Shown here: positions 40,859 to 47,809 of the stretch, in pieces
Position numbering within the stretch: the stretch's first letter is position 1
How the letters are laid out: every line of letters begins with the position of its first letter
DNA from: RGIG3102 sp045633415
GTDB lineage: Bacteria > Bacillota > Clostridia > Oscillospirales > Ruminococcaceae
Assembly: GCA_045633415.1 (NCBI GenBank)
Contig: JAZQYH010000127.1
Coordinates: 1 to 50,172 of the forward strand
Length of the DNA stretch: 50,172 bases
Direction: 5' to 3'
Program-made: the position numbers and the translations under genes
The notes under the pieces: model-generated
Told to the model about the DNA's origin: nothing
Database searches by the model: none
What the model saw: only the letters and a program-made list of their open reading frames with translations

Positions 40859-42127
40859 ATGAAAACTATTGTAATTGCATTATTCGCGTTGACATATGTT
40901 CTGATGCTTTCAGTACCAAAATACCGCCATTTCATAGCACTTGCAGTTGCAGGCTTGTATGTAGTTATGGGGGTTGTTGCAGCACCGGAAGCGCTGGCAG
41001 CAGTTGACTGGAATGTTATTCTTATGCTGGCCGGTACAATGGGTACTGTTTACCTGTGTATTGAATCACAGATGCCGGCAGCAGCGGCAGATATTCTGGT
41101 AAACAAACTGAAAAAAGGCAAGTTGATATTTATTGCACTTGCGCTGTTTTCCGGTATAATTTCCGCATTTATTGACAATGTTGCCACAGTGCTTATGGTT
41201 GCTCCTATTGCGTTGGCAACAGCGAAAAAATTCAATATTTCCCCTGTGCAGACAGTGCTTACAGTTGCAGTATCTTCAAACCTGCAGGGTGCAGCTACAC
41301 TGGTAGGCGATACAACAAGTATCCTGCTGGGTGGCTATGCTGATATGGACTTTATGGACTTTTTCTTTATGGATGGTAAATTGGGCTTGTTCTGGATTGT
41401 TCAGGCCGGTGCCCTGGCAACAGTACCTGTGCTCAACTATATTTTCCGCAATGAAAAACAGGAAATAGACCGTGGCACAGTAACCAAAATTACAAATATG
41501 TTTCCTACCTATGCCCTTATAGCTACAGTTTTATGTCTGGTGGCTGTATCCTTTATCCCTGAAAAACCACATATCACAAACGGTTTAATCTGTGTTATTA
41601 TCTGCTTTATAACTGTTGCACAGGAATTCTGGTTGCACCATGATAAAAGTAAAATCAAAGATACCATTAAAAACATCGACTTCCAGACACTTATGCTGCT
41701 TTCTGGCCTGTTTATCATTATTCAGGGTATTACAAACGTTGGTCTTATCGACGATATTTCCAATCTGTTTGTTTCTATCAGCGGCGACAATGTGTTCCTT
41801 ATCTACACAATTCTTGTGTGGTTCTCTGTTCTGGTTTCCGCATTTATTGACAACATTCCTTATGTTGCTACACTGCTGCCTGTTGTTTCTACAATTTCAG
41901 GCACTCTGGGCATTAATCCAACAGTACTGTATTTTGGTTTGCTGGCTGGTGCCACACTGGGTGGTAATATTACACCAGTTGGTGCATCCGCAAACATTGC
42001 AGCTGGCGGCATCCTGCGTAAAGAAGGCTTTGAAGTATCCACCAAAGAATTTATGTCTATCGGTGTGCCATTTACACTGGTTGCTGTGGTTACAGGCTAC
42101 GTTCTTATCTGGATAATTTATGCTTAA
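40859..42127 (+). CDS. ArsB/NhaD-type ion transporter under Mn2+ riboswitch
   Basis: A 422-residue membrane protein of the ion-transporter (ArsB/NhaD, SLC13-like) superfamily with about 11-12 helices. The two inverted-repeat pores are visible as SAFIDNVATVLMVAP (first half) and SAFIDNIPYVATLLP (second half), followed by SSNLQGAATLVGD and GGNITPVGASANI. The family moves arsenite, Na+/H+ or dicarboxylates. Because the riboswitch upstream is of the Mn2+-sensing class, a role in Mn2+ or related cation export is the best inference. AAAGGAG (40847-40853) sets the start at 40859 rather than 40844. Confidence 0.88.
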   Translation: MKTIVIALFALTYVLMLSVPKYRHFIALAVAGLYVVMGVVAAPEALAAVDWNVILMLAGTMGTVYLCIESQMPAAAADILVNKLKKGKLIFIALALFSGIISAFIDNVATVLMVAPIALATAKKFNISPVQTVLTVAVSSNLQGAATLVGDTTSILLGGYADMDFMDFFFMDGKLGLFWIVQAGALATVPVLNYIFRNEKQEIDRGTVTKITNMFPTYALIATVLCLVAVSFIPEKPHITNGLICVIICFITVAQEFWLHHDKSKIKDTIKNIDFQTLMLLSGLFIIIQGITNVGLIDDISNLFVSISGDNVFLIYTILVWFSVLVSAFIDNIPYVATLLPVVSTISGTLGINPTVLYFGLLAGATLGGNITPVGASANIAAGGILRKEGFEVSTKEFMSIGVPFTLVAVVTGYVLIWIIYA

Positions 42128-42136
42128 TTAAATTTA

Positions 42137-42160
42137 AAGGCACCCTTTGGGGTGCTTTTA
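42137..42160 (+). terminator. Terminator of the ArsB/NhaD-type gene
   Basis: A stem AAGGCACCC / GGGTGCTTT with a short loop followed by T-rich sequence. Confidence 0.8.
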
Positions 42161-42180
42161 TTTTACCCATTTTTTACACA

Positions 42181-42215
42181 GCTGATTTGCATAATCAGCC
42201 TAAAACTTGTATAAT
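42181..42215 (+). promoter_or_regulatory. Promoter and inverted repeat of the two-component operon
   Basis: TTGCAT (42187-42192) and TATAAT (42210-42215) have a 17-bp spacer. The -35 box sits in the centre of an inverted repeat, GCTGATT (42181-42187), TGCAT, AATCAGC (42193-42199), placed for a regulator to occlude or assist the promoter. Confidence 0.65.
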
Positions 42216-42257
42216 TAAATGTTGTAATGACACAAAATAATTCAGCGAGGTACAACA

Positions 42258-42926
42258 ATGAAAATATGGTGTATTGAAGATGATGTGAATATAAACAATC
42301 TGGTGATTTATGCACTGGAGTCAGCAGGTTACGAAGCAAAAGGCTTTTTTAATTATGCTGATTTTGAGCAGGAAATGAAAAAAGATAAACCAAACCTGGT
42401 TATTCTGGATGTTATGTTGCCGGATATGGACGGTATAGAGATATTGCGGCAGTTAAGACAGAACAGTATCACATCCGGCATACCTGTTATTATGCTTACA
42501 GCCAAAACAGCCGAAATAGACAAGGTGCGTGCACTTGATATGGGTGCAGACGACTATGTAACCAAGCCATTTGGCGTTATGGAATTATTAAGCCGAGTAC
42601 GTGCTGTAATGCGCCGTGCTATGCCTAAAGCAGAAGAAGACCTGATTGTATGTGCAAATGTTACTCTGGTACCATCACAGCACAAAGTGACAGTGGACGG
42701 CGTTCAGGTAGACCTTACACTCAAAGAGTATAATCTGCTTCACCTTATGCTGACAAATCAGGGGCAGGTGTTTACACGCAAACAGCTTATGGATAAAGTA
42801 TGGGGCGACAGTTTCGTAGGAGAAAGCCGTACAATAGATATGCACATCAAAACATTGCGCCAGAAGCTGGAAACAGGTGGCGACATTATCAAAACTATCC
42901 GTGGCGTAGGCTATAAAGCTGAATAA
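42258..42926 (+). CDS. OmpR/PhoB-family response regulator
   Basis: A 222-residue regulator. The receiver domain has the acidic pair Glu7-Asp8-Asp9, the phosphoacceptor Asp51 in VILDVMLPDMDG and the Lys in VTKPFG. The winged-helix DNA-binding half keeps LTLKEYNLLHLMLTNQGQVFTRKQL and the end RTIDMHIKTLRQKLE...IRGVGYKAE. It pairs with the sensor kinase starting 14 bp downstream. The pair resembles PhoP/PhoR, but no phosphate genes are beside it, so the signal is open. Confidence 0.94.
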   Translation: MKIWCIEDDVNINNLVIYALESAGYEAKGFFNYADFEQEMKKDKPNLVILDVMLPDMDGIEILRQLRQNSITSGIPVIMLTAKTAEIDKVRALDMGADDYVTKPFGVMELLSRVRAVMRRAMPKAEEDLIVCANVTLVPSQHKVTVDGVQVDLTLKEYNLLHLMLTNQGQVFTRKQLMDKVWGDSFVGESRTIDMHIKTLRQKLETGGDIIKTIRGVGYKAE

Positions 42927-42940
42927 ACAGGAGAAACCAA

Positions 42941-44599
42941 GTGCAAAGCAGAATTTTAAAAAATACACTTATCAGCTGTCTGCTGGTGGTTGTGCTGTCC
43001 GTGTTTACCTGTATATATGTTTTTACCAGTAACCTGCAGGAAACAATGAATCAGCAGGCATATTCACAGACAATGCTGTTGGTACATATTCTGGAAACAT
43101 CAGATAAAGACCCTGTGGACACATTGGAACAGATTAAAAGTGAGATATATGGGCGTATCACCTTTGTAGATGGCGAGGGCGTTGTTGTTTATGACTCTGA
43201 TTATGATAAAAACAACATGGAAAGCCATGCTGACAGGCAGGAGATCACACAGGCTTTGGAAAGTGGCATAGCTATAAACCAGCGTGTGTCCCACACTGCC
43301 AACAGAATAATGTACTATTGTGCCGCAAGGGTAGGAGATAAAGGAGTAATACGCGTAGGCGTAACATCTGCATCTCTGGCCACAGATGTTGTTGCAAACA
43401 CCAGTCCTGTTATCTGGTTTGTTATGGCGGTGTTTATTGTGGCTGTCCTTGTACTTTCAGCAGTTACCACAAGACGTATCGTAAATACCATAGAAACCTA
43501 TGATATAGACAAAGGCGAGGGTGAAATATACGATGAACTTACACCTTTTGTACGGAAAATCAAAAGCCAGAATGATATTATCAGGCGGCAGGTGCAAAGC
43601 CTTACTGACGAAAAATTAAAACTGCAGAGTATCTTTATGAATATCAAAGAAGGTATTGTTGTGGTAGACAGTAAAATGCGCATTGTACAGACAAACAGGG
43701 AAGCCAGAAAAATATTCTCACTTAACAGTGCAGAGATTAATTTTGCAAATGCAGTCAACATCCCTGAATTGAAACAGGCTATGGAAAAATCCATTGCAGG
43801 AGAAACAATACACAACACCTTTGCTTCAACGGGACGCTGGTATCAGTTTATTACCAGCCCAAACTATTATTCAGGTGACAAGGGGGCTATCCTTATTCTT
43901 CTGGATATTACCCAGCAGATAGAAAATGAAAACAGCCGCCGACGGTTTACAGACAATGTTACCCACGAGCTAAAAACACCTCTGACAAGTATTTTGGGTT
44001 ATAGCCAGCTGATTACAAACGATATTGCACGCCCTGACGATGTGAAAAAGTTTGTATCCATTATCGAACAGAATGCCAATAACCTGATGGAAATGATAAA
44101 TGATATTATGAAAATTTCCAATCTGGAGTCTATGGAGGCCGTGACAAAAGAATATTTACAGCTGGATGAAATTGTCAACCGAGTTGTAATGCAGGAAAAA
44201 ATGACAGCACAGACACGAAATGTAGTTATCACAGCAGATGTTGAAAATATAACTATACTTGCAGATGAAAGCCAGATGTATCAGTTGGTGGACAACCTTG
44301 TATCCAACGCTGTTAAATACAACAGAGAAAACGGCAGTGTAAACATCGGCCTTTACAAAGAAGGAAGCAACGCTGTGTTTGCTGTTTCTGACACTGGTAT
44401 AGGTATTTCACAGGAACATCTTGACAAGATTTTTGAACGTTTCTATGTGGTTGATAAATCAAGAAACAAAAATATTTCTTCCACAGGTCTGGGGCTTTCT
44501 ATTGTAAAACATATTGTAAAAGCCCACAACGGCACAGTGGCAGTAAGTTCTACCATTGGCAAGGGAACACAGTTTATAGTTAAACTGCCAATAGAATAA
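42941..44599 (+). CDS. PhoR-like membrane sensor histidine kinase
   Basis: A 552-residue kinase with membrane helix 1 (about 8-28), an extracytoplasmic sensor region (about 30-155), helix 2 (about 160-180), and a PAS-like module (about 240-320). HisKA follows with the phosphorylated His342 in VTHELKTPLTSILGYS, then HATPase with N-box LVDNLVSNAVKYN, DTGIGIS and STGLGLSIVKH. It starts at GTG 42941, 11 bp after GGAG. It should phosphorylate the adjacent response regulator; the stimulus is unknown. A terminator follows. Confidence 0.93.
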   Translation: MQSRILKNTLISCLLVVVLSVFTCIYVFTSNLQETMNQQAYSQTMLLVHILETSDKDPVDTLEQIKSEIYGRITFVDGEGVVVYDSDYDKNNMESHADRQEITQALESGIAINQRVSHTANRIMYYCAARVGDKGVIRVGVTSASLATDVVANTSPVIWFVMAVFIVAVLVLSAVTTRRIVNTIETYDIDKGEGEIYDELTPFVRKIKSQNDIIRRQVQSLTDEKLKLQSIFMNIKEGIVVVDSKMRIVQTNREARKIFSLNSAEINFANAVNIPELKQAMEKSIAGETIHNTFASTGRWYQFITSPNYYSGDKGAILILLDITQQIENENSRRRFTDNVTHELKTPLTSILGYSQLITNDIARPDDVKKFVSIIEQNANNLMEMINDIMKISNLESMEAVTKEYLQLDEIVNRVVMQEKMTAQTRNVVITADVENITILADESQMYQLVDNLVSNAVKYNRENGSVNIGLYKEGSNAVFAVSDTGIGISQEHLDKIFERFYVVDKSRNKNISSTGLGLSIVKHIVKAHNGTVAVSSTIGKGTQFIVKLPIE

Positions 44600-44604
44600 A
44601 AAAT

Positions 44605-44636
44605 AAACGCACGGAGAAATCCGTGCGTTTTTGTGT
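44605..44636. terminator. Bidirectional terminator, kinase / small membrane protein
   Basis: A perfect stem AAACGCACGGA / TCCGTGCGTTT with T-rich flanks on both strands, between convergent genes. Confidence 0.92.
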
Positions 44637-44640
44637 TTTG

Positions 44641-45072
44641 TTATAGCCCTTCTGGCTTTTCTTTGATATAGGCAATTTTGTCTTTGACAATATTTGAAGT
44701 CAAGACCACAGGCAGCCAAGTGGAGCCTATTGCCATCAGAATAATATTTTGGTTTCTTGCGGCAAAGTGGGAGATAAAACACAGTATAAATGCGATAATG
44801 CAAAGAATAATTCGCTGTTTTTTCAGCTTTTCTACTGTGTCGAGGATACTTATAATCATTGGCATTATCCTGCGTTTTTCAGGCTTGCCTTTTTCGAAAA
44901 TAAAATAAACTACACACAAAAGTACAAACCACATAAACGGATTTACAAAGTTATAAACAACTTCTGGTTTATAGGCTATGTAATACAAAGAGACAAAATA
45001 CCAGATACTGAGAAACATAAACTCTGCAATAGTGACTATCTGCCATTTTTTCAGCAGTTTTTCCCTGTCCAT
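44641..45072 (-). CDS. Four-helix membrane protein, unknown
   Basis: A 143-residue membrane protein with about four hydrophobic helices (about 12-32, 43-60, 86-103 and 108-126) and short charged loops, the middle one basic (KGKPEKRR and KLKKQR). No conserved motif or family is recognised. It has a GGGGGG site before the ATG. It is convergent to the sensor kinase and alone; its function is unknown. Confidence 0.6.
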   Translation of the reverse strand: MDREKLLKKWQIVTIAEFMFLSIWYFVSLYYIAYKPEVVYNFVNPFMWFVLLCVVYFIFEKGKPEKRRIMPMIISILDTVEKLKKQRIILCIIAFILCFISHFAARNQNIILMAIGSTWLPVVLTSNIVKDKIAYIKEKPEGL

Positions 45073-45220
45073 AACATACCCCCCTGTTTTTATAGTTGAT
45101 TATTTCATCACCTTTATTATATAATAATCACAGGGTATTTGCAAATGCAGGAAAAATAAAAGAACAGTCACTTTGTATAACTTATCCAAAATATAAGAAA
45201 AATGATGTAAAAATTTTTCC

Positions 45221-45249
45221 TTGCTTTTTGACATATCCTTTGATATAAT
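45221..45249 (+). promoter_or_regulatory. Promoter of pyrB
   Basis: TTGCTT (45221-45226) and TATAAT (45244-45249) with a 17-bp spacer; the start point should be near 45256. Confidence 0.65.
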
Positions 45250-45259
45250 TAATCGAAAT

Positions 45260-45309
45260 GCCAAGACGGCACAGCACACTGCTCTTGGCAGTGTGCTTAT
45301 TTTTGTTTT
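45260..45309 (+). promoter_or_regulatory. Attenuator in the pyrB leader
   Basis: A perfect 9-bp stem GCACACTGC (45274-45282) / GCAGTGTGC (45288-45296) with a 5-nt loop is followed by TTATTTTTGTTTT, an intrinsic terminator before the gene. GCCAAG (45260-45265) can instead pair with CTTGGC (45284-45289), which overlaps the terminator. The two folds exclude each other. No PyrR-binding consensus was seen. Confidence 0.7.
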
Positions 45310-45344
45310 ACAATAAAATTACATATATTCAGGAGGAACCCAAA

Positions 45345-46214
45345 GTGAAAAATTTATTTAATCTTTCCAGCCTTTCCGTAGAAGAAATCAATGCTATTCT
45401 GGACCGCGCACAGCAGTTTGCAGAAGGTCAGACAAGTGATATTGCAAAAGGCAAAATCATCGCAAGCCTGTTCTTTGAACCATCAACAAGAACACAGAAC
45501 TCTTTTACAACAGCTGTAATGCGCCTGGGTGGTCAGGTAATCACATTCAACACAGCAGTTTCCTCCATGAAAAAAGGTGAAACATTCTACGACACAGTAA
45601 AATGCTTTGAAGCACTGGGTATGGACGGCGCTATCATCCGCCACAGCGAAAATGAATACTACAAACAGCTGGAAGGCATCAACATGCCTATTATGTCTGG
45701 TGGCGACGGCACAGGCAACCACCCAACACAGTCTCTGCTGGACCTGCTGACAATCAAACAGGAATTCGGCAAATTCGAAGGTCTGAAAATCTGCATCGTT
45801 GGTGACGTAATTCACTCACGTGTTGCACATACAAACATCGAAGTTATGGAAAGACTGGGCATGGAAGTGTTTACATCCGGTCCGGACGAATTCAAAGAAG
45901 ATGGCTTGAACTACATTGACTTTGACACAGCTGTTAAAGAAATGGACGTTATCATGCTGCTGAGAATCCAGCACGAAAGACTTTCAGGCGAAATGGTTAT
46001 GACAAAAGAAGACTACAACAAGCAGTTCGGCCTTAACGCTGAAAGAGTTGCAGCTATGAAAGACCACGCTATCATCATGCACCCAGCACCATTCAACCGC
46101 GGTGTTGAAATCAATGATGACTGCGTAGAATGTGCAAAGAGCAGAATCTTCAAACAGATGTCAAATGGCGTGTTTGTAAGAATGGCTGTTGTAGAACGCG
46201 CACTGAAAGACTAA
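45345..46214 (+). CDS. pyrB: Aspartate carbamoyltransferase catalytic subunit
   Basis: A 289-residue enzyme that joins carbamoyl phosphate and aspartate in pyrimidine synthesis. It keeps the carbamoyl-phosphate loop EPSTRTQNSF (Ser47-Thr48-Arg49-Thr50), the 80s-loop KKGETFYDT, HPTQ and the aspartate-domain MLLRIQHER. AGGAGG (45331-45336) sets the GTG start at 45345. The open frame continues in frame upstream to an ATG at 45258, 29 codons earlier, only a few bases after the predicted transcription start. No pyrI lies next to it. It ends in a strong terminator, separate from the pyrC unit. Confidence 0.96.
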   Translation: MKNLFNLSSLSVEEINAILDRAQQFAEGQTSDIAKGKIIASLFFEPSTRTQNSFTTAVMRLGGQVITFNTAVSSMKKGETFYDTVKCFEALGMDGAIIRHSENEYYKQLEGINMPIMSGGDGTGNHPTQSLLDLLTIKQEFGKFEGLKICIVGDVIHSRVAHTNIEVMERLGMEVFTSGPDEFKEDGLNYIDFDTAVKEMDVIMLLRIQHERLSGEMVMTKEDYNKQFGLNAERVAAMKDHAIIMHPAPFNRGVEINDDCVECAKSRIFKQMSNGVFVRMAVVERALKD

Positions 46215-46227
46215 TTTATATTATTAA

Positions 46228-46256
46228 AAAAGGGCAAAAGAAATTTTGCCCTTTTC
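46228..46256 (+). terminator. Terminator of pyrB
   Basis: A perfect 12-bp stem AAAAGGGCAAAA / TTTTGCCCTTTT with a 4-nt loop and a T run. Confidence 0.9.
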
Positions 46257-46414
46257 TATGGAAAAATCTATAGAAAATTACAAAAAATCAAGGTAATTTT
46301 TTGCTATATTTTTTACGGATTTATAGTAGTAAATATCGACTAAATGTGATAAAATATTATAGATAATATTTATATTATTTTATCGTTATAAAATTATAGA
46401 AAAATGCGGTTAAA

Positions 46415-46456
46415 CTGTTGTTTTATGCAAAGAGCATACAGCAGTGGTTTTGCTGT
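46415..46456 (+). promoter_or_regulatory. Two exclusive hairpins in the pyrC leader
   Basis: Hairpin 1: CTGTTG (46415-46420) and TATGC (46424-46428) with GCATA (46434-46438) and CAGCAG (46439-46444). Hairpin 2: ACAGCA (46438-46443) with TGCTGT (46451-46456). They share ACAGCA, so only one can form at a time. No strong T run follows. Confidence 0.45.
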
Positions 46457-46488
46457 GTTTAAGTTACGATAACAGAAAGGAAAAAACT

Positions 46489-47757
46489 ATGCTTAATCTT
46501 TTGCTGAAAAACGGTACAGTTTATGTGGACGGCGCTCTTAAAAAAGCGGACGTTCTGATAAAAGACGGTATAGTTGCCCAGATTAGTGAAAATATCGCTG
46601 TTTGCGATATTACTGTTGTTGACGCTGAAAAATTGGATATATTGCCAGGGTTCGCAGATGTACATGTACACCTGCGTGAGCCTGGCTTTTCTTATAAGGA
46701 AACCATTGCGTCAGGTACTGCGGCAGCGGCCCGCGGCGGCTTCACACTTGTGTGCAGTATGCCAAACTTAAACCCTGTTCCAGATGATGTTGAAACACTT
46801 AAACAGGAACAGGATATTATCGATGAAGATGCAGTGATTACTGTTCTGCCATATGCTTCCATCACAAAAGGTCAGAAAGGCCGGCAGCTGGTAGACTTTG
46901 CATCTTTGGCTGACAAATGCTTTGCATTCTCTGACGATGGTAAGGGCGTACAGAAAGAAGATATGATGTTGGAGGCTATGAAAATGGCCAAGGCTGTAAA
47001 CAAGCCAATCGTTGCCCATTGTGAAGATGAAGAACTGTTGTATGGCGGCTACATCCACGATGGTGAATACGCCCGCCTTCACGGACACCGTGGTATCTGC
47101 TCTGAAAGTGAATGGGGTCAGGTGGCACGTGATGTGAAACTGGTTGAAGAAACAGGCGTGCAGTATCATGTATGCCATATCTCCACAAAAGAAACTGTGG
47201 ATATAGTAAGACAGGCAAAAGCAAAAGGGCTGCCTGTTACATGTGAAACAGGTCCACACTACCTTGCATTCTGCGATATGGACCTGCAGGAAGAAGGCCG
47301 CTGGAAAATGAATCCACCTATCAGAAGTGCCGCTGACCGCGACGCACTGATAGAAGGTATAAAAGATGGCACAATCGAAGTTATTGCCACAGACCATGCA
47401 CCACACTCTGAGGAGGAAAAGACAAAAGGTCTTGAAAAATCAAATATGGGTGTTGTAGGTCTGGAAACAAGCTTTGGTGCTATCAACACATATATGGTAA
47501 ATGCTGGTCACATCAGCTTTGAAAAGCTGGTTGAAATCATGGCTATCAATCCAAGAAAGATTTTTGGTATTGAAGCAGGTATCAAAGTGGGCCAGAAGGC
47601 AGACTTTACTGTGGTAGACAGAAACAAGGTATGGACAGTAGACCCAGCCAAGTTTGTTTCCGCAGGTAAATACACACCATTTGAAGGTGTTACACTCACC
47701 GGTGACGTTGTGTTCACAGCACATGACGGTAAAGCGGTGTTCAACAATTTGTTTTAA
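46489..47757 (+). CDS. pyrC: Dihydroorotase
   Basis: A 422-residue class I dihydroorotase, which closes carbamoyl aspartate to dihydroorotate. Metal ligands are visible in DVHVHLREPG (His59, His61), HCEDEELL, HISTKETV and the catalytic Asp in IATDHAPHS. The long class I form fits Gram-positive PyrC. The start at 46489 has AAAGG 8 bp before it; the longer frame from 46444 is rejected. It is 52 bp upstream of carB, and pyrC-carB probably share a transcript. Confidence 0.96.
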   Translation: MLNLLLKNGTVYVDGALKKADVLIKDGIVAQISENIAVCDITVVDAEKLDILPGFADVHVHLREPGFSYKETIASGTAAAARGGFTLVCSMPNLNPVPDDVETLKQEQDIIDEDAVITVLPYASITKGQKGRQLVDFASLADKCFAFSDDGKGVQKEDMMLEAMKMAKAVNKPIVAHCEDEELLYGGYIHDGEYARLHGHRGICSESEWGQVARDVKLVEETGVQYHVCHISTKETVDIVRQAKAKGLPVTCETGPHYLAFCDMDLQEEGRWKMNPPIRSAADRDALIEGIKDGTIEVIATDHAPHSEEEKTKGLEKSNMGVVGLETSFGAINTYMVNAGHISFEKLVEIMAINPRKIFGIEAGIKVGQKADFTVVDRNKVWTVDPAKFVSAGKYTPFEGVTLTGDVVFTAHDGKAVFNNLF

Positions 47758-47783
47758 ATTTAAATTGATATAAATGGAGGAGG

Positions 47784-47809
47784 GCGCGTTAAACACGCTG
47801 AATAAAATT
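47784..47809 (+). promoter_or_regulatory. Hairpin between SD and start codon of carB
   Basis: GGAGGAGGG (47776-47784) is about 25 nt from ATG 47810, too far for normal initiation. In between, GCGCGTT (47784-47790) can pair with AACACGC (47792-47798), which would bring the SD close to the start codon. An upstream non-ATG start is the alternative. Confidence 0.45.

Noticed and set aside
45228..45233. TTGACA as the -35 box of pyrB
   Set aside because: Only 10 bp from the TATAAT box; TTGCTT at 45221 has the correct 17-bp spacing.
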